From Verrucomicrobiota bacterium (GTDB taxonomy: Bacteria > Verrucomicrobiota > Kiritimatiellia > CAJWTS01), in NCBI GenBank assembly GCA_027623315.1, contig JAQBYD010000010.1, positions 1-64,000 of the forward strand: a stretch of DNA of 64,000 nt, in the 5' to 3' direction. The first letter of the stretch is position 1; every line of letters begins with the position of its first letter. Shown here piece by piece: positions 17,135-25,679 of the stretch. A model generated the notes under the pieces. It saw only the letters and a list, made by a program, of their open reading frames with translations, was not told the DNA's origin and ran no database searches. Position numbers and translations under genes: made by a program.

Positions 17135-18267
17135 GACGATTCTCTATCCTCGGCGAAATCGAAGATGGAATCCGCATGACCAAAGATGCTTGCGATCAAT
17201 GCGGCCCGAATCCACATGCCATTCCTCATCTGTCTCCAGTAGACGGCCCGTCGATCGTGATCGACCTCGATTGGAATCTCCTCACGCCGTGGAAAGGGAT
17301 GCATCAAGACCGCATCCGGCCTCATCACGTCGAGATGCCTGATCTCGAAGTGGAACTTCGAGACGTCGATCGGCGTACTCCGTCCTTCGCTGGCATCCCA
17401 CTCGTCCTGTACGCGTGTCATGTAGATCGCATCGGCCGTGGAGATATGAGGCTCGAAGTCCGCGGACAGCTCGAACGCAACGCCGGCGTCGGACAGCATG
17501 GCCTGGATGTCCTCGCCAATCTGCAGCTCGTCGGGTGCCACGAAAACCATCTTTACGTCATCGTATGTCATGAGGAGTCGGGCCAGCGAGCGGACGGTCC
17601 GGCCGCGCAGCAGGTCGCCCACGAACACGATACGCTTTCCGTCAATCCCGCCCTGCTTCTCGAAACTCCGCTGCAACGTATAGATATCCAGTACCGCCTG
17701 GGAGGGATGTTGATCTTTTCCTGAGCCTGCGTTCAGAACGGGGATCGGCCGGTCGGAGTGTGCCAGCACCCATGCCATGCGTTCGGAGAACCCGGGCACG
17801 TGCGTCCGCATGATCATCACGTCACAGTAGGAACTGAACGTGCGAACCGAATCCTCCTGGCTCTCCCCTTTGACCTCGCTGGAGGTCGCCGTATCGCGGA
17901 CCTCACTGCTTTCGATGCCGAGGATCTGGCATGCGGATCGAAATGATAGAAATGTACGACTACTCGGTTGCGTAAAATAGAGCATGGCTCTCTTCGTGCT
18001 GAGTAACTCCTTGAGGAAGATCGCACCGTCGCGGGATTTCGCGATCTGCCGAATCGCGGTACCGAGCTGTCCGATGCGGTCCAGGCGTTCGCGCCCGAAT
18101 TGTTGCGCCAGCAGGACGTGATCTTCACCGCGTTCGTTGTTGAAGTACGGCGCCCTCTGCTCGTTGCTCAGATCTTGCAGCTCATGCCACTCAATCCCCG
18201 CGAGGTTGCAGCGATTCACCAGCTCAGCACGGGGTTCTATCGATAGACCAACCGAGTTATCATTCAT
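17131..18267 (-). CDS. pyrB: Aspartate carbamoyltransferase, N-terminally extended
   Basis: This enzyme condenses carbamoyl phosphate with aspartate in pyrimidine synthesis. Carbamoyl-phosphate-binding PSSRTFLSF lies at 101-109, with HPSQAVLDIYTL, FVGDLLRGRTVRSLARLL and MHPFPRREEIP later. At 378 residues it is about 60 longer than typical PyrB, and the key SxRT box is about 45 residues further in than usual, so there is an N-terminal extension. No pyrI regulatory gene is adjacent. It overlaps argF, a related carbamoyltransferase, by four bases. Confidence 0.9.
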   Translation of the reverse strand: MNDNSVGLSIEPRAELVNRCNLAGIEWHELQDLSNEQRAPYFNNERGEDHVLLAQQFGRERLDRIGQLGTAIRQIAKSRDGAIFLKELLSTKRAMLYFTQPSSRTFLSFRSACQILGIESSEVRDTATSSEVKGESQEDSVRTFSSYCDVMIMRTHVPGFSERMAWVLAHSDRPIPVLNAGSGKDQHPSQAVLDIYTLQRSFEKQGGIDGKRIVFVGDLLRGRTVRSLARLLMTYDDVKMVFVAPDELQIGEDIQAMLSDAGVAFELSADFEPHISTADAIYMTRVQDEWDASEGRSTPIDVSKFHFEIRHLDVMRPDAVLMHPFPRREEIPIEVDHDRRAVYWRQMRNGMWIRAALIASIFGHADSIFDFAEDRESS

Positions 18268-19256
18268 GTCAACGTGGCCACCATGACCGCCTTCAGTGTG
18301 TGAAGTTTATTTTCACAGAGATCGAACACTTTCGAAAAGGGTGCCTCGAAGACCTCGTCCGTAACCTCCAGGGCACCGCGTTCCGCGGAAAGAACCGTGT
18401 GGCGATCATGGAATGCAGGTAGACAGTGAAGAAAGATGACGTCACCACTCTCGAGCTTTCCGGTCTTCTTCATCAAATCCATCGTGACCTGGTATGGCAT
18501 CAGTGTCGCGATGCGCTCCTCCAGGGAACCTTCCTCCCCCATCGAAAGCCAGACATCGGTGTAGATCACGTTGGCCCCGATCACGGCTGCCGCCGGATCT
18601 TCGACGACTTCGACCGAGCCCTTGTGGTCGGCAGCAACGGAGGCCGCAGCCGTCACCAGTTCGGGGACCGGCGACAGATCCGCCGGTGAACAGCACACGT
18701 ACTCTACGCCTGTCTTGGCACATCCGAGCATGATCGAATTGGCGACGTTGTTTTTCCCGTTGCCGATGTAGACGACCTTGGTGCCCGCAAGCGCTCCGAT
18801 GTTCTCGCGAATGGTTTGAAGGTCCGCCAGTGCTTGCGTCGGATGGGCCTCGTCGGTGAGACCATTCCACACCGGGACTCCGGCATGCTGTGCGAGCATC
18901 TCAACCGTCGTCTGCGCATAGCCCCGGAAAAGAATCCCGTCAAACATTCGCCCCAGGACCCGTGCCGTGTCGGCGACGGATTCCTTCTTCCCGATGTGAA
19001 TATCCGCGGAGCTCAAGTATTCCGCATGGCCTGACTCGTCGGTCGCCGCGGCGATGGCTGCACAACGGGTTCGCGTGGATGCTTTCTGGAAAAGCAACGC
19101 GATCGAACGATGCTGGAGCAGCTCGCCCCGAACCCCCGACCGCTTTCGCTCTTTCAAATTATCCGCGAGATTCAAGAGGTCTGTGATTTCCTCCGCCGTG
19201 ACTTGATTCAGCGTCAGGAGCGATCGTCCACTAAGCTCGGCAATTCCGGTCGTCAT
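18264..19256 (-). CDS. argF: Ornithine carbamoyltransferase
   Basis: ArgF converts ornithine and carbamoyl phosphate to citrulline in arginine synthesis. The 330-residue protein has STRTR (60-64), the DTARVLGRMFDGI block, HPTQALADL and the ornithine-binding FLHCLPAFHD. The start was set at ATG 19256, where MTTGIAEL begins; an upstream extension to 19292 is less likely. No Shine-Dalgarno sequence precedes it, and a -10 box lies six bases upstream. Confidence 0.94.
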   Translation of the reverse strand: MTTGIAELSGRSLLTLNQVTAEEITDLLNLADNLKERKRSGVRGELLQHRSIALLFQKASTRTRCAAIAAATDESGHAEYLSSADIHIGKKESVADTARVLGRMFDGILFRGYAQTTVEMLAQHAGVPVWNGLTDEAHPTQALADLQTIRENIGALAGTKVVYIGNGKNNVANSIMLGCAKTGVEYVCCSPADLSPVPELVTAAASVAADHKGSVEVVEDPAAAVIGANVIYTDVWLSMGEEGSLEERIATLMPYQVTMDLMKKTGKLESGDVIFLHCLPAFHDRHTVLSAERGALEVTDEVFEAPFSKVFDLCENKLHTLKAVMVATLT

Positions 19257-19262
19257 GGCTCG

Positions 19263-19292
19263 AGTATTCCAGAAGCCGACGAAGGGTGACAA
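19263..19292 (-). promoter_or_regulatory. Probable leaderless promoter of argF-pyrB operon
   Basis: On the minus strand TTGTCA (19292-19287) and AATACT (19268-19263) are separated by 18 bases, and the ATG follows after six bases. Transcription would begin at the start codon itself. The divergent lpxI gene begins about 100 bases away. Confidence 0.45.
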
Positions 19293-19367
19293 TACAAAAC
19301 ACTGTGCTGATCCCCGTCGCCACGACGCTTGCTACGATTTCACTCGATTCGATCCCGCCTCCTTTCT

Positions 19368-20225
19368 ATGGTCTTCGCCGTGACGGATGCACTACCAGAT
19401 GAGCTCGGACTCATTGCCGGACGAGGCACTTACCCCACTACGCTCGCTGAATCTGCACGAGGACAGGGCATAAAGCGCCTCGTGACGGTCGCCTTCGAGG
19501 GTGAGACCGACAAGCGTCTCGAGGCGTTGAGTGACGAGACGACGTGGATCCGCGTCGGGCAACTCGAGTCCCTGCTGGATGCGCTGCGCGACAGTGGCGT
19601 GAAGCACGCCGTCATGGCCGGCCAACTTGCTCCCACCAAGCTTTTCAAGGTGCGCATGGATAAGATGATGCGTGACCTCCTGCAGGATCTACCCGAACGC
19701 AACGCGCAGACAATTTTCGGGGCCATCGGTGACCGCTTGGCTGACATCGGCATCGAACTCCTGCCCGCCTCGGTATTCATGGAATCCGCTATGCCTGCGC
19801 CGGGTCCACTGTCCGCGAGGCATCCCACCGAGTGCGAGCAAAGCGACATCGAACTGGGCATCCGCGTCGCCAAGGAAACCAGCGGTCTCGATATCGGGCA
19901 GACCGTCGTTGTCAAGGAGGGCACAATCCTCGCCGTCGAGGCCTTCGAAGGAACCGATGCGGCCATCGAGCGCGCCGGAAAATTGGGAGGACCGGGCGCC
20001 GTCGTGATTAAGATGTCGAAGGACCAGCACGATATGCGGTTCGACATCCCCGTGATCGGCATCAAGACCATCAAGTTACTCGCGCGCATCAAGGCCGGCG
20101 CACTCGCCGTCGAAGCCGGACGGTCGATCATCCTCGAGCAAGAGGATGTAATGATCCTCGCCGACAGGCATAATATCGCGGTGATAGCGATCGATACGTC
20201 GGATCGGGAGGTCGCGCATGGCTGA
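19368..20225 (+). CDS. lpxI: UDP-2,3-diacylglucosamine diphosphatase LpxI
   Basis: LpxI hydrolyses UDP-2,3-diacylglucosamine to lipid X in lipid A synthesis, replacing LpxH. This 285-residue protein has ELGLIAGRGTYPTTLAESAR at the N-terminus and the C-terminal LpxI domain with DIGQTVVVKEGTILAVEAFEG and IPVIGIKTIKLL. The start is uncertain between ATG 19368 and GTG 19380; neither has a good ribosome site. It overlaps the following oxidoreductase by eight bases and lies in a lipid A gene group. Confidence 0.9.
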   Translation: MVFAVTDALPDELGLIAGRGTYPTTLAESARGQGIKRLVTVAFEGETDKRLEALSDETTWIRVGQLESLLDALRDSGVKHAVMAGQLAPTKLFKVRMDKMMRDLLQDLPERNAQTIFGAIGDRLADIGIELLPASVFMESAMPAPGPLSARHPTECEQSDIELGIRVAKETSGLDIGQTVVVKEGTILAVEAFEGTDAAIERAGKLGGPGAVVIKMSKDQHDMRFDIPVIGIKTIKLLARIKAGALAVEAGRSIILEQEDVMILADRHNIAVIAIDTSDREVAHG

Positions 20226-21162
20226 TCGCGTACGGGTCGGTGTGGTCGGCGTGGGTTCCCTCGGGCAGCATCACGCGCGGATCTATGCAGGAATGCCCGG
20301 CGTTGAACTGGCGGGAATCGTCGATAGTGATCCGCAGCGCCGCGCAGAGATCTCCGCAGCAACCGGCGCCAAGCCGATCGATAGCATCGAAGAGCTGTAC
20401 GATCGGGTTGATGCCGTAAGCATCGCCGTTCCGACTCGAGCGCATTACGAGGTCACGCGAAGCTTTCTGGAACGCGACATTCACGTGCTGGTCGAGAAAC
20501 CCATCACCGACGACCCCGGCCACGCCAAGGCACTCGTGGATCTCGCGGCAGAACGCCGTCGCGTTTTACAGGTCGGACACGTCGAGCGGTTTAACCCGGT
20601 GATGGCGTTCCTCGAGGAACACCTGGACCATCCGCGCTTCCTGGAATCAATTCGGCTCGCGACCTTTCCGCCGCCGCGACCCGGTGCCGAGCCTCGCGGG
20701 ACCGAGGTCAGCGTAATCCTGGATCTGATGATTCACGACCTCGAGATCATCCTGCACCTCGTCAAATCTCCGATTCAACATCTACACGCAGTTGGCGTTC
20801 CGGTTCTCAGTAATAGTATCGATATCGCCAATGCGCGTATCGTGTTCGAGAGTGGCGCGGTGGCCAACGTGACGGCAAGCCGCATCAGCCAGGAGGCGAC
20901 GCGAAAGCTACGCGTCTTCCAGGAGGCGTCCTACCTGTCGCTCGACCTGGGGCAGCAAGACGGGAAATTCTTCAGAAAGGATCCGGACGGTATCACCGCG
21001 CTGGATGTCCCGATCGAACGATCCGATGCGCTCGAGAAGCAGCTGGCTGCGTTCGTGAACTCGATCCAGACCGGGGCCAGCCCGGTCGTCAGCGGCGTGC
21101 ACGGACTCGAGGCGCTGCGCGTGGCTTGCGACATTCAGAAACAGATCGAACCCGGAGGTTAG
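20218..21162 (+). CDS. Gfo/Idh/MocA-family NAD(P)-dependent oxidoreductase
   Basis: This 314-residue protein has an N-terminal Rossmann fold with VGVVGVGSLGQHHARIY (6-22) and the family VEKPIT motif near residue 100, then the alpha/beta sugar-binding domain. It sits between lpxI and lpxB with short overlaps. In some bacteria a homologue in this setting is GnnA, which oxidises UDP-GlcNAc so that a partner aminotransferase can build 3-amino-substituted lipid A. No GnnB-like aminotransferase is visible here, so that function is only a possibility. Confidence 0.85.
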   Translation: MADRVRVGVVGVGSLGQHHARIYAGMPGVELAGIVDSDPQRRAEISAATGAKPIDSIEELYDRVDAVSIAVPTRAHYEVTRSFLERDIHVLVEKPITDDPGHAKALVDLAAERRRVLQVGHVERFNPVMAFLEEHLDHPRFLESIRLATFPPPRPGAEPRGTEVSVILDLMIHDLEIILHLVKSPIQHLHAVGVPVLSNSIDIANARIVFESGAVANVTASRISQEATRKLRVFQEASYLSLDLGQQDGKFFRKDPDGITALDVPIERSDALEKQLAAFVNSIQTGASPVVSGVHGLEALRVACDIQKQIEPGG

Positions 21163-21167
21163 GCAAC

Positions 21168-22331
21168 ATGCGGTTGGTCATCATTGCGGGTGAGATCTCC
21201 GGTGACCTTCACGCCGCTCGGCTTCTGACGGCGATTCGGAGTCGGTGCCCTGACGTTGAATGCAGTGGAATCGGTGGTGAAGCACTGCAAAAGGCAGGAA
21301 TGCATCTCATCATCCACTGCCAGGAAATGGCGGTGATGGGTATCGTCGAGGTCCTGCGGCGGTACCGGCCGCTGCGTCGCGCATTCTACCGTCTGCTTGA
21401 TCACATCAAGTCGGACCCGCCCGATGCGGTCATTTTTGTGGATTACCCGGGATTCAATCTGCGCATGGCCAGGAAGTTGACGACGGTTGCGACGAAGAAG
21501 ATCTACTTCATATGTCCGCAGGTGTGGGCGTGGAACACGTCACGTATCCAGCTCATGGCCCGCCTGCTCGACCGGTTAATCGCGATCTTCCCCTTCGAAC
21601 CGGAGGTCTTCAAGGACACCCGCCTTCCCGTCGACTACGTGGGGCATCCCCTGGTTGCCGAATCCCAGGCTGTGCTGGATGCCCCCTTGGAGGCGCTATC
21701 CTGGGGTGACACCCCCGGCATCGCCATATTGCCGGGCAGTCGCGCGCAGGAGATTTCACGCATGCTTCCCGTCATGGCGCGCGCGGCGGCGATCGTCGCC
21801 CGGCAGAGCCCGGGCATGAAGTTTATACTGGCTGCCGCGAACGGGAGCGCGGCACACCAGGCCCGCAGGATCCTCAGCGAGAAGGTGCGTGACGCGCCGG
21901 CGATCGACGTCGTCACCGGTCGAACTCGCCAGATCCTTAAGCAGGCGCGCGCGGCCTGGGTCACATCCGGTACCGCGACGCTTGAAGCGGCTCTCATGGA
22001 ATGTCCCATGGTGATCGGATATCGCATGGCCCCCTTGACCTACCTGATGGGACGCATCCTCGTTCGGGTAGATCATATTGGCATGGTGAACATCATTGCC
22101 GGCCGCAGGCTGTGCCCCGAGTTCGTTCAGAATCAGATGACTGCCGGGGCGCTCGCCGCGGCCATCAATCCCCTGCTCGATGAATCCGAGACGCGCAGCT
22201 CGACGATTTCGGGCCTCAAGCAGGTTCGCGCAGCCCTGGGTGAACCGGGCGCCGAGGATCGCGCCGCTGAGATCATTTGCCGGGAGCTGGGCCTCCAGGT
22301 TCCTGGTACTCATCCGCGCCCATCCGAGTAA
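21168..22331 (+). CDS. lpxB: Lipid-A-disaccharide synthase
   Basis: LpxB joins UDP-diacylglucosamine and lipid X to give the lipid A disaccharide. The 387-residue protein starts MRLVIIAGEISGDLHAARLL and shows FVDYPGFNLRMA, CPQVWAWN and the nucleotide-binding TSGTATLEAALMECPMVIGYR. ATG 21168 is preceded by GGAGG and is preferred over an in-frame start at 21126 inside the previous gene. The peptide tail past residue 375 is low in complexity. Confidence 0.95.
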   Translation: MRLVIIAGEISGDLHAARLLTAIRSRCPDVECSGIGGEALQKAGMHLIIHCQEMAVMGIVEVLRRYRPLRRAFYRLLDHIKSDPPDAVIFVDYPGFNLRMARKLTTVATKKIYFICPQVWAWNTSRIQLMARLLDRLIAIFPFEPEVFKDTRLPVDYVGHPLVAESQAVLDAPLEALSWGDTPGIAILPGSRAQEISRMLPVMARAAAIVARQSPGMKFILAAANGSAAHQARRILSEKVRDAPAIDVVTGRTRQILKQARAAWVTSGTATLEAALMECPMVIGYRMAPLTYLMGRILVRVDHIGMVNIIAGRRLCPEFVQNQMTAGALAAAINPLLDESETRSSTISGLKQVRAALGEPGAEDRAAEIICRELGLQVPGTHPRPSE

Positions 22332-22461
22332 TCGGCGGTCAGAATGCCGCTGGAGACGCGACCACGGAGACCCCGCCGGGATTGGGATTTCGCCAGGCGA
22401 CACATCCGCAGGCGCGAACGGAGCCCTTGAACAACCCTGCAAGGCCCAGCATAATGACCCG

Positions 22462-22926
22462 ATGAGCGAGCCCGCATTTGAGATCGGTGCAGATGGTATC
22501 GACGTCGATAGAATCGTCGCCGAGATCCAAGCCACCGTCGAAGCCAAGCGGGCCCGGGGCGAATATGCAGACCCCGGTATTGCGCGCGCGGAGCTTCAGA
22601 ATCTCGCAAATCTCAAAGACGAAAGCGAGTTCCTCAGTTTCTATCTCGAGTGCCTGCGCCAATCCGCCTTCGTGGATATCAACGACTACGAGATCGTCGA
22701 GCGCCGCCGTGCCATGAGCGGAGTCTTGGTCTCCTTCAAGCGACTGATCTGGAAAATACTCAAGTTCTACACCTATCGACTCTGGTCTCAGCAGAACCAG
22801 GTCAACGGTCTGCTGTTGACCGCCGTAGAGAACCTGGACAACCAGTACCGGTCCCGAATCAAGGAACTCGAGGAGCGCGTCCACGAACTTGAGGGCAGAG
22901 GGGCCGACTCAAGCGATTCGGTGTGA
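22462..22926 (+). CDS. Small coiled-coil protein linked to a glycosyltransferase, unknown function
   Basis: This 154-residue protein opens with IDVDRIVAEIQATVEAKRA. A basic amphipathic stretch follows with VSFKRLIWKILKFYTYRLW (about 91-109), and then a coiled coil ending IKELEERVHELEG. The same architecture is often seen as an N-terminal module of methyltransferases and glycosyltransferases in polysaccharide clusters; here it is free-standing. It overlaps the next gene by four bases. A membrane-associated scaffold for the glycosyltransferase is an inference. Confidence 0.6.
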   Translation: MSEPAFEIGADGIDVDRIVAEIQATVEAKRARGEYADPGIARAELQNLANLKDESEFLSFYLECLRQSAFVDINDYEIVERRRAMSGVLVSFKRLIWKILKFYTYRLWSQQNQVNGLLLTAVENLDNQYRSRIKELEERVHELEGRGADSSDSV

Positions 22927-24152
22927 GCGGACGCACCGCCATGTCCACCGCTGAGCACATCGCTTTCATCTGCCCCCGATTCGCCGAAGGCGGTACGGTG
23001 GGTGGCGCGGAAACCCTGCTTCGCGCACAGGCGGATCATGCCGCGCAGGCGGGACGCAAGGTCTCCTTCTTGACGACCTGCGCCAAGAACCACTTCACCT
23101 GGGAGAACGAGCTGCCCGCGGGCACTCGGAAGATCGACGATCTGGACGTCACCTTCTTCCCGGTTGACCAGGATCGCGATATCGAAGCGTTTCTGAAGAC
23201 GCAGAACGCGATCAGCCGGGGATGGAGCTACTCCCGCGACGACGAACAGGTGTGGCTCAAGAACAGCGTGAACAGCCGTGCCCTGATCGAGCATCTGAAG
23301 GAGAAGGGAGATCAGTACGACCGTATCATACTGGGGCCATACCTGTTCGGATTGGTCTACTTCGCCGCTATGCTGGATCCGCAGCGAACCGTGCTGGTCC
23401 CATGTCTTCACGACGAGGCGTTCGCCTATACGCAATCCATCGCGGAGATGTTCTGTGCCGCTGGAACCCTGATGTTCAACACGCGGGCCGAACAGGATCT
23501 CGCCTGCCGCCTCTATGAAATTGCGCCGGAGAAGTGCCACGTGGTCGGAATGGGGCTCGACTCGTTTCCATCAAACCCGACGGCTACCGCACGCGCGCAC
23601 GGCATTGAGACGCCCTACATCCTGTACAGCGGCCGCCGCGAACCCTTAAAAGGCACTCCCCTGCTGATTGAATACTTCGCAACGTTTCGTGAACGTACCG
23701 CCAAGGGTCTGCATCTGGTCTTTACGGGGAGCGGCCCGATTGACCTGTCCAGCCAGGTCGAGCCCTTTGTGACAGACCTCGGCTTCGTTACGGAACAGGA
23801 GAAACGCGACGCCATGGCCGGCGCTGCCTGTTTCTGTCAGCCCTCGGTCAACGAGAGCTTGAGCATCGTGATTCTTGAAGCGTGGCTGGCCGGGACCCCC
23901 TGCCTTGTCCACGCAAGAAGCGACGTGATGCGCGAGCAATGCCGGCGCAGTAATGGCGGGCTCTGGTTCGCGAACTATCCGGAGTTCGAAGAGGCGTTGC
24001 TACTCATGCTCGACAACTCGAAAATCCGGGATGCTCTTGCCCAGAGCGGCCGTCATTTTGTCGAAGAGGAATACGCATGGAGCACCGTTGAGAAACGCAT
24101 GCTCAGCGCGCTTGATGCTGCGCCGCCCACTCCGCACGCGGCAGTGAGTTGA
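22923..24152 (+). CDS. Family 4 (GT-B) glycosyltransferase
   Basis: This 409-residue protein begins at GTG 22923 (GTGA overlap) or ATG 22941. The N-terminal half has FICPRFAEGGTVGGAETLLRA, typical of the acceptor side. The C-terminal half has YSGRREPLKGTPLLIEYF and NESLSIVILEAWLAGTPCLV, which form the donor-binding region of GT4 enzymes, with the EX7E pattern visible as ESLSIVILE. Substrates are unknown. It follows the lipid A genes and the small coiled-coil protein, so a role in cell-surface glycan assembly is likely. Confidence 0.85.
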   Translation: MSGRTAMSTAEHIAFICPRFAEGGTVGGAETLLRAQADHAAQAGRKVSFLTTCAKNHFTWENELPAGTRKIDDLDVTFFPVDQDRDIEAFLKTQNAISRGWSYSRDDEQVWLKNSVNSRALIEHLKEKGDQYDRIILGPYLFGLVYFAAMLDPQRTVLVPCLHDEAFAYTQSIAEMFCAAGTLMFNTRAEQDLACRLYEIAPEKCHVVGMGLDSFPSNPTATARAHGIETPYILYSGRREPLKGTPLLIEYFATFRERTAKGLHLVFTGSGPIDLSSQVEPFVTDLGFVTEQEKRDAMAGAACFCQPSVNESLSIVILEAWLAGTPCLVHARSDVMREQCRRSNGGLWFANYPEFEEALLLMLDNSKIRDALAQSGRHFVEEEYAWSTVEKRMLSALDAAPPTPHAAVS

Positions 24153-24240
24153 GAATCGCGCCGAAGCAATCCCGTGGCCGCGAGTGCGTAGGAGGGAGCG
24201 AGTCGAGTGGAGATGCGGCCACTCAGGAACGTGCCGCAGA

Positions 24241-24290
24241 TTTGGACAAGATTTACGGGATCCACAGGATGGGATTTGCGGGATGGGGAT
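24241..24290 (+). repeat. GGAT-type phased dispersed repeat, degenerate copy
   Basis: Words GATTTACGGGATCCACAGGA and GATTTGCGGGATG continue the phased pattern found at 1935-2031 and 6717-6756. It lies after the glycosyltransferase gene in a 255-base gap otherwise occupied by the repeat at 24319. Confidence 0.55.
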
Positions 24291-24318
24291 GAGGCGGGTC
24301 AGAGCTGAAACGCCGGTC

Positions 24319-24392
24319 GCGCTCCGCGCCTGGATTGGGGATCCGGAGAGTGCGACTGGGAATCTGGGTCGCACTTTCTGTATCGCGAATCC
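24319..24392 (-). repeat. GTGCGAC/GTCGCAC hairpin repeat, copy 1
   Basis: Read on the minus strand this copy gives AGAAAGTGCGACCCAGATTC, then CCAGTCGCACTCTCCGGATC, then CCCCAATCCAGGCGCGGAGC. It is nearly identical to the plus-strand copy at 30139-30213, so it is a dispersed element. GTGCGAC and GTCGCAC form a hairpin in its centre. It ends just past the gloB stop codon. Confidence 0.75.
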
Positions 24393-24407
24393 CCGCGCCG
24401 TTCCGTG

Positions 24408-25166
24408 CTACCAGGCATCCTTGCGGGACCGGATCTCGGCGAAGACATCGACTGCGTCCGCACCGCTCAACCCCAGGGCGGCTTGCAGGGCGGCATCCTC
24501 ACAACGCAGGAAGGGGTTGGTTGCTTTCTCTTCGCCGATGGTTGAGGGGATGGTGGGCTGCCCTTCGGCTCGCAGTTGTCGAATTACGCCCAATCTCTCC
24601 ACGAGATCTTCGTTTTCCGGATCCACCGATACCGCAAACTCCGCGTTGTTGAGCGTGTACTCGTGTCCACAGTATATCTCCGTGTCATCGGGAAGCGCCG
24701 CAAGTTTCTGAAGCGATGCATGCATCTCTGCGGGGGACCCTTCGAAGAGTCTCCCGCAACCGCAGGCAAACAAGGAGTCGCCGCTCAGCAGGCAGCCTTC
24801 CGCGGCGGAGTAAAAGGCAATGTGCGTCGATGTGTGCCCGGGCACTGCGAACACATAGAATTCTATACCACCGACGGCGACGGTGTCCCCCTCGCCCACG
24901 GCCTTGAATTCACCCGGAATCCGCGGGTCCGCGGGTCCCGTGACTGCACTGCCAAACGTTTGAGCGAGTTCCAGACATCCCCCGATATGGTCGGAGTGGT
25001 GGTGGGTCAGCAGAATATCTGAGACGTTCAAATGTCGCACAGAGATGGCTTTGCGCACGGGTCCCGCTTCACCGGGATCGACCACCGCACAAGTTTCACC
25101 ATTCACTATCAAGTATACGTAATTGTCCGCAAACGCCGGAACCAGGACCAGTTCGCAGTTGATCAT
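24408..25166 (-). CDS. gloB: Hydroxyacylglutathione hydrolase-like metallo-beta-lactamase fold protein (glyoxalase II)
   Basis: This 252-residue enzyme would hydrolyse S-lactoylglutathione or a related thioester. The metal-binding motif HHHSDH spans 55-60, with further ligands in VPGHTSTHIAFY, LLSGDSLFACGCGRLFEG and YCGHEYT, the last two being typical of glyoxalase II. ATG 25166 is preceded by AGGAG and is preferred to the longer start at 25214. No glyoxalase I is adjacent. Confidence 0.9.
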   Translation of the reverse strand: MINCELVLVPAFADNYVYLIVNGETCAVVDPGEAGPVRKAISVRHLNVSDILLTHHHSDHIGGCLELAQTFGSAVTGPADPRIPGEFKAVGEGDTVAVGGIEFYVFAVPGHTSTHIAFYSAAEGCLLSGDSLFACGCGRLFEGSPAEMHASLQKLAALPDDTEIYCGHEYTLNNAEFAVSVDPENEDLVERLGVIRQLRAEGQPTIPSTIGEEKATNPFLRCEDAALQAALGLSGADAVDVFAEIRSRKDAW

Positions 25167-25266
25167 AACAACTCCTATTAATGTGTAGGCTAAACGATGG
25201 CTACGCCTCGACACGCGGTTCGCAAGTGCGTTACACTACGAGTACACGCCTCCCCGGGATCCTGCA

Positions 25267-25626
25267 ATGATTCAATTCAGCCGCGAATACTCAGATTTAA
25301 TCGCACACCCCACCTTTAAACCGGGCGATATTGTACATCATCGCAGATACGGATATCGCGGGGTGGTCGTGGATCTGGACGAAGAGTGTCAGGCCAGCGA
25401 AGAATGGCACTCCGCAAACCAGACCCAGCCCGATCGTCGGCAGGCTTGGTATCATGTGCTTGTGGACGGCGGGACACAGACGACTTACGTGGCGCAGCAG
25501 AATCTCGAGCCAGACTCCACTCAAGCCCCGGTTTATCACCCGCTGGTGGAATACTTCTTTACACAGTACGAAGATGGCCACTATACACGGAATGATCGAC
25601 CGTGGGGGTCGATTGGACTGGCATAG
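25267..25626 (+). CDS. HspQ/YccV-like hemimethylated-DNA-binding family protein
   Basis: This 119-residue protein matches the YccV/HspQ domain: FKPGDIVHHRRYGYRGVVVD (18-37), DEECQASEEW, WYHVLVDG and ATYVAQQNLEP-like TTYVAQQNLEP, ending in HPLVEYFF. In E. coli HspQ is a specificity factor for Lon and is reported to bind hemimethylated DNA. No methylase or protease gene is nearby, so the local role is unknown. Confidence 0.85.
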   Translation: MIQFSREYSDLIAHPTFKPGDIVHHRRYGYRGVVVDLDEECQASEEWHSANQTQPDRRQAWYHVLVDGGTQTTYVAQQNLEPDSTQAPVYHPLVEYFFTQYEDGHYTRNDRPWGSIGLA

Positions 25627-25679
25627 ATACAAAAAAAAGTTCGCAGTACGCATACCCGATCGCTAGAATTATTTTCGAC

